From Vicinamibacterales bacterium (GTDB lineage Bacteria; Acidobacteriota; Vicinamibacteria; Vicinamibacterales; UBA823): a stretch of DNA of 64,000 nt. Made by a program: the position numbers and the translations under genes. The notes beneath the pieces were generated by a model, which ran no database searches, had not been told where the DNA came from, and saw nothing but the letters and a program-made list of their open reading frames with translations. Positions within the stretch are counted from its first letter, which is position 1, and the number at the start of each line of letters is the position of its first letter. Below are positions 26,271 to 34,561 of this stretch, one piece after another. The stretch is from the NCBI GenBank assembly GCA_036012125.1, contig DASCOS010000009.1, positions 186,001 to 250,000 on the forward strand, read 5' to 3'.

Positions 26271-27981
26271 AGACTTCGTTACGGTCTATGACTGCACCAG
26301 GCAGTGCACCAGTCGGCTGACCGTCATCAACAGTCAATGTGCCGTTCACCATCACGTAACCAAACCCGACAGGAGACCGAGCCGGGTCAAGAATCGTGGC
26401 GCGATCTTCAAGCCGGTCGAAGTCCAGCACAATCAAGTCAGCTTTCTGACCGGCGCGCACGTAGCCGCGGTCAGGCAGGCCAATAATCTGAGCCGGCAGC
26501 CCAGTCGACGAACGGATAGCGAACGGCAATGAAATTGCGCCGCGCACCTTCACATAATGGGCAAGCTTTCGAGCATAGGTGCCGAAATAGCGAGGATGCT
26601 GCCCTGGCACAGGACTCAGAGTCACACCGCCGTCTGTTCCGGTCGCGGTGTACTCCTGCCTCATGTAGTTCTCAACATCAAACTGGTGACCAGCTACGGG
26701 TCGGAATAGAACGCCTGACCGAAGCGAGTCATCTCCGGTCATGGCGAAATCGACGAGTTGTTCCACCGGTGTTCGACCGTTTCCATCGGCCACTTCTGTC
26801 AACGTCTTACCCACAAGGCTTGGGTCACGAGGTGCGTGCACAATAATGTGTCGGTCGGCCCCACCCTGGAGGTCGAGCATAAACTCAATATCGGTAATGA
26901 GCAGTGGGCCGTATTCCTCATGGTCGAGATTTTCGCGGAGATTATTGTTGCCCAGTAATCCCGCTCGACGCCAGAGTGGTGCGTCGTTACCGCCGGTTCG
27001 ATCCGTGCCTGGTGGCGCAAACCCCCAAGGCGGGATAACGCCGACCGCGCCACCACCAAAGGTCTCGTATGGATACTGATCCAGATAAACCTGCACGCCT
27101 TCCGCTCGAGCGCGCTCTATAAGCAGAACGTCCACTGACGAGTGGCCCCACGTCGATGGCCCCTTCGCTTTGATATGACTTCCAACAACTCGGATGCCCG
27201 ACTCACGCCCAATCGCAATGGTCTCCTTCATTCCGTCGGTCCCAGTCAACCGCCAGCCCTCAGCGATACTTGGGGTCTGCCAGCGCGGCAGCGGCGACTG
27301 ACTGCGCTGATGCGCGTAGTAAAATCCGTTATAGTCGGCCACGACCTTCGCCAAGGCGATTAACTCATCAGTGGTACTAAACCGCCCCGGGCGATACTCC
27401 GGCCCAGCCCCGAGGCCCCATGCTCCCGCCTCCATCCCCTCACGAACGAGCATCTGCATCTGTGCAATTTCCTCGGCGGTCGCGGGTCGCTCGTAGCCAT
27501 CTCCCATCACCTCCCCGCGGACCGTGCCGTGTCCCACCATCGGTACTACGTTCACCGCGGTTCCTCCACTGCGATAGGCGGCAATCTCGTCAGCGACGGG
27601 CCAAATTGGATTTCGCCCGTCTGGCCCAACGACCACAGTAGTGACCCCTTGGAGGACAAGATTTCGCGCCTCACGGCCCCGCCGATTGTTGGACACGAGC
27701 ACCCTGTCGGCATGCGAATGCATGTCGATGAAACCGGGCACGATCAGTTGCCCAGCAGCATCGATCACGCGATCGGCCGACGCGCCAGACAGTCTCCCAA
27801 CAGCAACGACAGTCTGCCCACGAATACCGACATCGGCCCGGAACTCTGGGCTGCCCGACCCGTCGAGAACGCGGCCGTTCAGAATGAGAAAGTCAAATTG
27901 CTGGGCGCTAAGAGGCCAACTGAGTAACGATAAGATCAGTGATGACAGCAGAAAACAGCCGAGTTGTTTCCCAAGCAGCAT
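26263..27981 (-). CDS. Exported N-acyl-D-amino-acid deacylase-like amidohydrolase
   Basis: A 572-residue amidohydrolase-superfamily protein related to D-aminoacylase. The signal peptide (MLLGKQLGCFLLSSLILSLL) is cut at LSA|QQFD. The family N-terminus FLILNGRVLDGSGSPEFRAD is followed by PGFIDMHSHAD with the HxH zinc ligands. Further ligands lie in VVGSHIKAKG and IVHAPRDPSL, and the catalytic Asp in ATGTDGGVTL. In D-aminoacylases a Cys ligand stands in the GNCG motif after QGVTT; here the sequence is VGPDG, so Cys is replaced by Asp. The substrate may therefore differ from N-acyl-D-amino acids. GGGGAG precedes the ATG. Its location outside the cytoplasm fits scavenging of D-amino-acid-containing peptides from peptidoglycan. 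Confidence 0.88.
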   Translation of the reverse strand: MLLGKQLGCFLLSSLILSLLSWPLSAQQFDFLILNGRVLDGSGSPEFRADVGIRGQTVVAVGRLSGASADRVIDAAGQLIVPGFIDMHSHADRVLVSNNRRGREARNLVLQGVTTVVVGPDGRNPIWPVADEIAAYRSGGTAVNVVPMVGHGTVRGEVMGDGYERPATAEEIAQMQMLVREGMEAGAWGLGAGPEYRPGRFSTTDELIALAKVVADYNGFYYAHQRSQSPLPRWQTPSIAEGWRLTGTDGMKETIAIGRESGIRVVGSHIKAKGPSTWGHSSVDVLLIERARAEGVQVYLDQYPYETFGGGAVGVIPPWGFAPPGTDRTGGNDAPLWRRAGLLGNNNLRENLDHEEYGPLLITDIEFMLDLQGGADRHIIVHAPRDPSLVGKTLTEVADGNGRTPVEQLVDFAMTGDDSLRSGVLFRPVAGHQFDVENYMRQEYTATGTDGGVTLSPVPGQHPRYFGTYARKLAHYVKVRGAISLPFAIRSSTGLPAQIIGLPDRGYVRAGQKADLIVLDFDRLEDRATILDPARSPVGFGYVMVNGTLTVDDGQPTGALPGAVIDRNEVWP

Positions 27982-28097
27982 GGCACTCCCCAGTCAGGAG
28001 GTTAACGGTGAGGGGATGGCATCACCCCGTCAGAAAGTGGTTATACCGCACGTAGGGAGCTAGAGGTGATAAAAAGGAGACTTCGAGGAGGGGATTT

Positions 28098-30137
28098 ATG
28101 GCCAAAAGTCTGATTCCGTGGGCACTAACGTTCGTCGTCATCTGGCCGACTACCAGTGGGGCACAACCAGAGATTCGCAAATTAGAACTGGCAACCTATC
28201 TCGAGTTGGAATCGGTCGCTGATCCCAAGCTGTCACCTGACGGAAGCCAAGTTGTCTACACACGGCAGTGGTTCGACAAGATAAACGACTTGCGTAAATC
28301 GTCTCTCTGGATAGTCAACCGTGACGGAAGCCGCAACCGCTTCCTAGTCGACGGTTCTAGTCCGAAATGGTCGCCGGAAGGTGACCGGATCGCGTTTATA
28401 AGTTCAGGAGAACCCGAAGGGCGACAAATCTTCGTGCGCTGGATGGATGATGAGGGAGCCGTGACTCAAATCACGCGAGTGGAAAACGCGCCGGCAAACA
28501 TCACCTGGTCACCCGAAGGTTCCCGGATCGCCTTTAGCATGATGGTTGACCAAAAGAACCGCTGGCCCATTGATCTGCCGAGTGGACCAGAAGGGGCAAA
28601 ATGGACTGAATCACCAAAAATCGTGGAACGACTTCGGTATCGACAGGATCGCGTCGGTTATATCGATGAAGGGTGGCAACACCTCTTCGTTGTGCCGACT
28701 GAAGGAGGCACAGCGAAGCAAATCACCAACGGTAACTACAATCACACCAACGTTGAGTGGGTACCCGATGGTAGCCAACTCGTCTTCAGTGGATTACGGC
28801 TTGAGGACGCCGAGCACCATTTCCGCGAGTCTGAGATCTACTCGATCGACATTGCCAGCGGAGCTGTCACGCAACTTACCCACCGCCACGGCCCCGATCA
28901 ACAGCCCAAGGTATCACCAGATGGCAACAAAATCGCGTACACCGGTTACGACTGGACGCGCGACTCATGGATCGACAGTAAGCTCTACGTCATGAATATC
29001 GACGGTTCAAACTCGCGCCTAGTTTCCAGCGACTGGGATCGCTCGCCACGCGGGTTAACCTGGAGTGCAGACAGTTTAACGGTGTACTTCACGGCACAGA
29101 ATGAGGGCACGCAGAATCTTTACGCGCTGTCGGTTGAAGGTGCGACTGCAGGCCGTGTTTCGTCAGTAACGGAGGGCGTACACACTCTGACTGTAACGGA
29201 CATTAATAGCGAAGGACAGGCCGTTGGCACCTTAACTGACTTCTATAAACCCACCGACGTAGTCGCCTTCGATATCGGCTCTTCGTTAGTAATGGATCAA
29301 CTGACACATGTCAACGACGACATTCTGAACGGCATTACCCTCGGTCAAGTAAAGGAGATTTGGTATAACGCACCCGATGGCGTGCGAGTCCAAGGTTGGT
29401 ACATGACACCACCGGACTTCGATGAGTCCCAGACGTATCCTCTCCAGTTACACATCCACGGTGGTCCGCACAGCATGTACGGCGCCCGGTTTAATTTCGG
29501 CTGGCAAGAACACGTGGCTAACAACTACATCGTGCTCTTCACAAATCCGCGTGGCAGCACCGGATACGGCAGTGCGTTCGGCAATATGATCGCTGACGCA
29601 TATCCGGGTCCGGATTATGACGACCTGATGGCTGGCGTCGATACCATGATCGCGAAGGGTTTCATCGATCGGCAGAATTTATTTGTGACTGGCTGCAGCG
29701 GTGGCGGCATCCTCACGGCGTGGATCGTTACGAAAACCGATCGATTCGCGGCGGCATCCTCAAATTGCACGATCGTTGACTGGTTAAGTACAACCGGCAC
29801 CACCGACATCCTCCCCTACTATCGTTTTCCACAACTGCCTTGGGAGGACCCGACCCTGTGGATCAAGCACTCTTCGATCTTTCACGTTGGTAATGTCAAC
29901 ACGCCGACGATGCTAATTACCGGTGAAGAAGATCTGAGAACACCGATTGCGCAGGCAGAACAATTTTATCGAGCGCTGAACTTCCGGAGAGTGCCAACAG
30001 CGCTCTTGCGTTACAAGAACCAATCACACGGTACTGGTTCACGGCCATCAAACTTTATGCGCACCCAGCTGTACCTTCGTCATTGGTTCGAAAAATATGG
30101 GACAACACGTGATCAAATGACTAAAGCTGGGCAGTAG
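28098..30137 (+). CDS. Exported S9 family (prolyl oligopeptidase-like) serine peptidase
   Basis: A 679-residue serine peptidase of the S9 family (acylaminoacyl peptidase/dipeptidyl peptidase type). The signal peptide is cut at SGA|QPEI. Residues of about 35-420 form a WD40/PD40-like propeller (LSPDGSQVVYTRQW, WSPEGDRIAF, VSPDGNKIAYTG) that gates the active site. The catalytic domain starts near LQLHIHGGPHSMYG. The nucleophile is in VTGCSGGGILTAW (GxSxG), the Asp in LITGEEDLRTPI and the His in YKNQSHGTGS. GAGGAGGGG precedes the ATG. It lies 40 bases ahead of the DUF5117 zincin gene and is likely co-transcribed with it. Confidence 0.93.
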   Translation: MAKSLIPWALTFVVIWPTTSGAQPEIRKLELATYLELESVADPKLSPDGSQVVYTRQWFDKINDLRKSSLWIVNRDGSRNRFLVDGSSPKWSPEGDRIAFISSGEPEGRQIFVRWMDDEGAVTQITRVENAPANITWSPEGSRIAFSMMVDQKNRWPIDLPSGPEGAKWTESPKIVERLRYRQDRVGYIDEGWQHLFVVPTEGGTAKQITNGNYNHTNVEWVPDGSQLVFSGLRLEDAEHHFRESEIYSIDIASGAVTQLTHRHGPDQQPKVSPDGNKIAYTGYDWTRDSWIDSKLYVMNIDGSNSRLVSSDWDRSPRGLTWSADSLTVYFTAQNEGTQNLYALSVEGATAGRVSSVTEGVHTLTVTDINSEGQAVGTLTDFYKPTDVVAFDIGSSLVMDQLTHVNDDILNGITLGQVKEIWYNAPDGVRVQGWYMTPPDFDESQTYPLQLHIHGGPHSMYGARFNFGWQEHVANNYIVLFTNPRGSTGYGSAFGNMIADAYPGPDYDDLMAGVDTMIAKGFIDRQNLFVTGCSGGGILTAWIVTKTDRFAAASSNCTIVDWLSTTGTTDILPYYRFPQLPWEDPTLWIKHSSIFHVGNVNTPTMLITGEEDLRTPIAQAEQFYRALNFRRVPTALLRYKNQSHGTGSRPSNFMRTQLYLRHWFEKYGTTRDQMTKAGQ

Positions 30138-30177
30138 GCAGGTAAACTTTCTTCACTCGTCAACCTTGGAGGGGTCC

Positions 30178-32691
30178 GTGCTTAGACAAACCTTCGGTTT
30201 CATCCTCGACGCCATTGTGTTCACGGCGTTTCTACTCATACCTATTGTTTCGGTGGCGCAAGGTTTGCCAACAGTCGAAGAAAAAACAGCTGGTATGCAA
30301 GCAATTGAGGGCCATTTCCCGATGTATTGGGACGAAAGCACCGGGGTGTTGTGGTTGGAGATTTCTCGTTTCGATACCGAGGAACTCTATTTGTCAGGCC
30401 TCTCCGCCGGACTGGGGTCGAATGACATCGGCCTTGACCGCGGGCAGACGCGGTCTCGGTTAGTCGTCTTCGAGCGAGTTGGCCCAAAGGTCTTTATGGT
30501 GCAGCGGAACTACCAGTTCCGCACTGAGAGTGATAACCCTGATGAGCGACGCGCGGTCGAAGACGCATTCGCCAAATCAATTCTCTGGGGATTCACGGTC
30601 GCTGCCGAAACTGCCGCTCGGGTGCTGGTGAACACAACCGACTTCTTACTGCGTGACGCCCACGGTGTGATCCCCAGGTTACGACAAGACGGCCAATATC
30701 GGGTGGACCAGTCGCGGAGCGCGGTCTACCTACCTCGTACAAAGGGTTTTCCAAAGAACACAGAAATCGATGTCACCGTCACCTTTACGAGTGAACCTCA
30801 ACCTCGCGGGTTTGGTGCCCGAGACGAACGGCGCCACGGCGTCGCTGACGTGACACCAGCGGCTGATGCCGTGACCTTGCGACAGCACCACTCGCTGGTG
30901 CAGCTGCCGGATCCCGGTTATGAGCCACGTGCCTACGACCCACGGTCGGGGTTCGGGAGCGTGGCGTGGCAGGATTACTCAACACCGCTCGGTGACTCAA
31001 TGACCAAGCGGCTCATCCGCCGGCATCGGCTCCAGAAGCGCGACCCTTCAGCCTCGGTGAGTGAGGCCATCGAGCCGATTGTGTACTACCTCGACCGTGG
31101 CACACCTGAACCAATCCAGTCAGCCCTGCTGGAGGGGGCACGCTGGTGGAATCAGGCATTCGAAGCCGCCGGCTTCCGCGATGCGTTTCGCGTTGAGTTA
31201 CTGCCCGAGGGAGCAGACAATTTTGACATTCGCTACAACATGATTAATTGGGTACATCGATCGACGCGCGGTTGGAGCAGCGGCGGCTCGATCACCGACC
31301 CTAGAACCGGGGAGATCATGAAGGGCGTTGTGACCCTGGGCTCGCTCCGTGTACGGCAGGATTTTTTGATCGCCGAGGGGCTGCTCTCGCCTTACGAAGG
31401 CGGTGATGAGATGCCATCGGCGCTGTCCGAGATGGCACTGGCGCGTATCCGACAACTCTCGGCGCACGAGGTCGGTCACACACTCGGGCTTGGACACAAC
31501 TACTATGCGAGCACTATGGGGCGGATCTCTGTGCTCGATTATCCGCACCCATTGATCACAATTGACGATGACGGCGACCTTGACCTGTCCGATGCCTACG
31601 ATGTCGGCATCGGCGAGTGGGACAAGGTGGCAATCAGGTATGGCTACCAAGACTTTCCGCAGGGCACAGACGAGCCGACGGTACTCGAGCAGATCTTGGA
31701 CCAGGCGTGGGAGCGCGACCTTCTCTACTTGACCAATCAGGACCTGGACGCTAACCCCCGAGTCCATCAATGGGCAAATGGCGTCGACCCGGCCGTTGAG
31801 CTCGAACGTATGCTCAACGTTCGGCGGGCGGCGTTGGACGACTTTGGGGAAGCGGCAATCCGCCGCGACATGCCGCTAGCGACAATGGAGGAGGCATTTG
31901 TACCGCTCTATCTTCACCACCGTTTCCAGATCGACGCAGCGGCTTCGGCAATTGGCGGGATGCACTACATCTATGCGATGCGGGGCGACGGTCGAGAGCC
32001 GGTCGAGGCCGTGTCAGCCGCTGAGCAACGTGCCGCGCTTGACGCACTCATGAGGACAATCAGCCCAAGGGAACTAGCAGTGCCTGATGATGTTCTCTAC
32101 AGACTGCCACCGCGTCCGGCCGGCTTCGGACGTCACCGGGAGCTCTTCCCACGCTATACGGGCTTGATGTTTGATCCGATCTCGCCAGCGGTCGTGGCAG
32201 CCGACCACACCGTGGGGATGATCCTTCGTAGCGACCGTGCTGCGCGCATGGTCACGCAGCATGCAGTGAATTCAGCACTGCCAAGTCTCGACGAAGTGCT
32301 CGATACACTCGTTGCCGCTAGCTTTGACCGCACTCCCGAAAGCAGTTATGAGGCAGAGATTGGACGTGCGGTCGAACGAGTGGTGGTCGACCGCATCACC
32401 CGACTAGCCGGTTCAGCCACGATGCCGCAGGTGCGTGCTGTGGCGTCACTGGAACTCAAGCAACTCGCGGGTCGGCTTGAACGAGAGGCCGGCACCGGTG
32501 ATCTTGATGACCAAGCGCATAACACGCTTTTAGCCCGGGATATCACGCGGTTCCTCGAGAGGCCGGCCGAAGCATTTGGCCAGCCATCGGTGCCCCAAGA
32601 ACCACCGGGTGCACCGATCGGTGACACGGGAATGGCCTATTTGGTCCCTGACCCAGTTTGCTCGGTCTGGTGGTGGAATAACGGGCGCTAA
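30178..32691 (+). CDS. Exported zinc metalloprotease of the DUF5117/DUF4953 type
   Basis: An 837-residue exported protein. A GTG start at 30178 is chosen because GGAGGGG stands 5-6 bases upstream. The signal peptide ends SVA|QGLP. Residues of about 20-180 correspond to the DUF5117-type N-terminal domain (GLSAGLGSNDIGLDRGQ, RVGPKVFMVQRNYQFR), and the zincin part (DUF4953) follows. The zinc motif is SAHEVGHTLGLGHN (HExxHxxGxxH) near residue 440. The downstream turn reads RISVLDYPHP, where this group usually has Met in SVMDYP, so the Met-turn residue is Leu here. The helical C-terminal region covers the last 200 residues. It probably cleaves peptides or proteins outside the cell; the specificity is unknown. 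Confidence 0.9.
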   Translation: MLRQTFGFILDAIVFTAFLLIPIVSVAQGLPTVEEKTAGMQAIEGHFPMYWDESTGVLWLEISRFDTEELYLSGLSAGLGSNDIGLDRGQTRSRLVVFERVGPKVFMVQRNYQFRTESDNPDERRAVEDAFAKSILWGFTVAAETAARVLVNTTDFLLRDAHGVIPRLRQDGQYRVDQSRSAVYLPRTKGFPKNTEIDVTVTFTSEPQPRGFGARDERRHGVADVTPAADAVTLRQHHSLVQLPDPGYEPRAYDPRSGFGSVAWQDYSTPLGDSMTKRLIRRHRLQKRDPSASVSEAIEPIVYYLDRGTPEPIQSALLEGARWWNQAFEAAGFRDAFRVELLPEGADNFDIRYNMINWVHRSTRGWSSGGSITDPRTGEIMKGVVTLGSLRVRQDFLIAEGLLSPYEGGDEMPSALSEMALARIRQLSAHEVGHTLGLGHNYYASTMGRISVLDYPHPLITIDDDGDLDLSDAYDVGIGEWDKVAIRYGYQDFPQGTDEPTVLEQILDQAWERDLLYLTNQDLDANPRVHQWANGVDPAVELERMLNVRRAALDDFGEAAIRRDMPLATMEEAFVPLYLHHRFQIDAAASAIGGMHYIYAMRGDGREPVEAVSAAEQRAALDALMRTISPRELAVPDDVLYRLPPRPAGFGRHRELFPRYTGLMFDPISPAVVAADHTVGMILRSDRAARMVTQHAVNSALPSLDEVLDTLVAASFDRTPESSYEAEIGRAVERVVVDRITRLAGSATMPQVRAVASLELKQLAGRLEREAGTGDLDDQAHNTLLARDITRFLERPAEAFGQPSVPQEPPGAPIGDTGMAYLVPDPVCSVWWWNNGR

Positions 32692-32774
32692 GACAGTCGC
32701 TCTGGGTAATCCGCGTTCAGACAGAGGGCCGTGCTGCCGTCGGCATCGAGTTTACTGAGAACCTTGTACTCGAA

Positions 32775-33305
32775 TTAGAGCTTCGCTCTAGTCTTGAGTG
32801 ACACACTAACGAACGCCTTGACCTCGTCGAGCGTCTGATACACGGATACATCAGGCGGCAGCTTAGGAAGGTCACCTAGTTCGGTTGCGAATGCGGCCAG
32901 TGGTTTCTGGTATTCGATGGCAAGGTGTACTTCGCTCGCCGTACCGGCGCCTCCCGGCAGTACGATGATCGCGTCGGCACTGAGTACGTTGATGTGATTC
33001 CGCGAGCGCACTTCCGTGCCCCGCTCGCCAGAAAAGGGAAGGTGCGTCGCGATCGGAATTTCCACCCAAGGATTGGGATAGCCTTCGGGTGGTCGACCCG
33101 CCTCGCCAGGTAACACGCCAATCACGAAACCGCGCCGATCGGATACCGAGTGAAACGCACGGCTAACAGACTCCATCACACCACTTCCACCTCCAGTAAG
33201 CAGGTGTAGGCCTTGCCCGGCGAGCCATCGGCCGAGTGGCCGGGCAAGCTCATCGTGTTCATCAACTCCCGATCCGATGACAGCAACAATAGGGAGCCGA
33301 CCCAT
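32775..33305 (-). CDS. LOG/TIGR00725-like nucleotide-binding protein
   Basis: A 176-residue Rossmann-fold protein of the LOG family (lysine decarboxylase-like; members hydrolyse nucleoside 5'-monophosphates to base and ribose phosphate, as in cytokinin activation). The N-terminus is IVAVIGSGVDEHDE, a glycine-rich loop is LLTGGGSGVMESVSRA, and the family signature PGGxGTxxE appears as LPGGAGTASEV. The closest grouping is the TIGR00725-type proteins also related to DprA-like folds. The ATG at 33305 lies 9 bases after the stop of the D-amino-acid dehydrogenase gene; a TTG at 33317 would overlap that stop. The substrate is unproven. Confidence 0.84.
   Translation of the reverse strand: MGRLPIVAVIGSGVDEHDELARPLGRWLAGQGLHLLTGGGSGVMESVSRAFHSVSDRRGFVIGVLPGEAGRPPEGYPNPWVEIPIATHLPFSGERGTEVRSRNHINVLSADAIIVLPGGAGTASEVHLAIEYQKPLAAFATELGDLPKLPPDVSVYQTLDEVKAFVSVSLKTRAKL
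32776..32790 (-). terminator. Short hairpin at the end of the LOG gene
   Basis: TAGAGC and GCTCTA form a perfect 6-bp stem with a 3-base loop that overlaps the stop codon of the LOG gene, the last gene of the PhoD-dehydrogenase-LOG series. A T-rich tail is missing, so efficiency as an intrinsic terminator is doubtful. Confidence 0.3.
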
Positions 33306-33313
33306 GCGCGTGC

Positions 33314-34561
33314 TCAAAAGCGTGCCGGTGCCAGGGCCGTAACTTCAGGAAAGGGTGTTGCGCCAGTGACGAGGTCTGCCATCAGGGAGCCAGTAACCGG
33401 CCCCAGCGTCAGCCCCGTCATCGCGTGGCCCGTTGCGGCAAACACCTTAGTCTGACCCGGTAGCCGCCCTACCACCGGCAAACCATCAGGCGTGCAGGGT
33501 CTCAGCCCGCACCATTCGGAGGTTACGCGGCTCGGGCCGATACCGCTGAGATACTGCTCAGCAGAGGCCGTGAGTTGCGCCAAGCGCGATGGACGTATCC
33601 GGTGGTTCAACCCAGAAAATTCCATTGTACCCGCCAAGCGAAGCCGACCTGACATCGGCGTACAAAACACGGACGTCTCGCCTAAGACGCAAGCGGCCTC
33701 AAGTGGCGGCCTGCTACCTTCTCCGAACTCAAGGTCACGGTGATAGCCCTTCCCTGGCTGAATCGGTAACCGACAACCGAGTTCCCGCGCGAGTTGCAGA
33801 CTGTACGCGCCCGTTGCAAGTACAACAGCGTCAGCTTCGAACCGCTCGCCCGTTGCCAAGCGCACCGCAGGATGAGCGCCTCCTTCGACCTTGGTCACGA
33901 CCTGTCCGGCCTCGGTACGCCCCCCGGCGCGACGTACACGCCCCGCCATCTCAATTACGAAGCGATAGGGATCACAAGTTGCCGAATCCGGAAAGTAGGC
34001 TCCACCCCTAACGTCGTTCTTGAGAGATGTCATCCGGGCTCCGATTTCTTCACCGGTGAGCACTTCGGCATCGAACCCGTGGGCGCGCATCAGCGCAACG
34101 TCTCGACCGGCTTGCGCTGTACCCTGCTCAGTCCGACAGACCTCGTAGTAACCGGACGCCTCATAGTCGCAGGCGATCTCCTCTTCCGCGATCAATTGCG
34201 CAAAGAGTTGAAGCGTTGCATGACCTAACGGCCCCACTACGTTCATGTTCGCTGTGAGCTTTCGATCAGTGCAGTTAGCACTGAAGCGCCAGAGCCACGC
34301 GGCGAGCGCGGGGTCGAATCGGGGCGCGATGTAGAGCGGTGTCGTCGAGTCAAGGACCTTCTTCAATGCCTGCCTCACCCGGTCCGGCTTGTTCATCGGC
34401 GGATGCCCAGCGGCGATGACACCAGCGCTCCCGTAAGAAGCGCCCTTCCCAATGGCGTCGCGCTCAAGAACGATGACGTCGACGTTCTGCTTCGATAGAT
34501 AGTAAGCGCAGCAGACCCCGATGACACCACCACCAACAACGAGAACTCGAGGCTTGCTCAT
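33314..34561 (-). CDS. FAD-dependent D-amino acid dehydrogenase (DadA-like)
   Basis: A 415-residue flavoprotein of the DAO family resembling DadA, which oxidises D-amino acids to 2-oxo acids and ammonia at the inner side of the membrane. The FAD-binding motif is VLVVGGGVIGVCCAYYLSK at the N-terminus, followed by VIVLERDAIGKGASYGSAG. The C-terminal FAD contact is in GLRPCTPDGLPVVGRLPG and AATGHAMTGLTLGP. There is no signal peptide. The ATG at 34561 overlaps the PhoD stop (ATGA), showing translational coupling. It may act with the exported D-acylamino-acid deacylase-like protein at 26.3 kb; that link is inference. Glycine oxidase or another amine oxidase activity is possible. Confidence 0.88.
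   Translation of the reverse strand: MSKPRVLVVGGGVIGVCCAYYLSKQNVDVIVLERDAIGKGASYGSAGVIAAGHPPMNKPDRVRQALKKVLDSTTPLYIAPRFDPALAAWLWRFSANCTDRKLTANMNVVGPLGHATLQLFAQLIAEEEIACDYEASGYYEVCRTEQGTAQAGRDVALMRAHGFDAEVLTGEEIGARMTSLKNDVRGGAYFPDSATCDPYRFVIEMAGRVRRAGGRTEAGQVVTKVEGGAHPAVRLATGERFEADAVVLATGAYSLQLARELGCRLPIQPGKGYHRDLEFGEGSRPPLEAACVLGETSVFCTPMSGRLRLAGTMEFSGLNHRIRPSRLAQLTASAEQYLSGIGPSRVTSEWCGLRPCTPDGLPVVGRLPGQTKVFAATGHAMTGLTLGPVTGSLMADLVTGATPFPEVTALAPARF

Noticed and set aside
33589-34228. Plus-strand frames of 140 and 144 codons.
   Set aside because: They are antisense to the D-amino-acid dehydrogenase gene, have no ribosome site and show no protein-like pattern.
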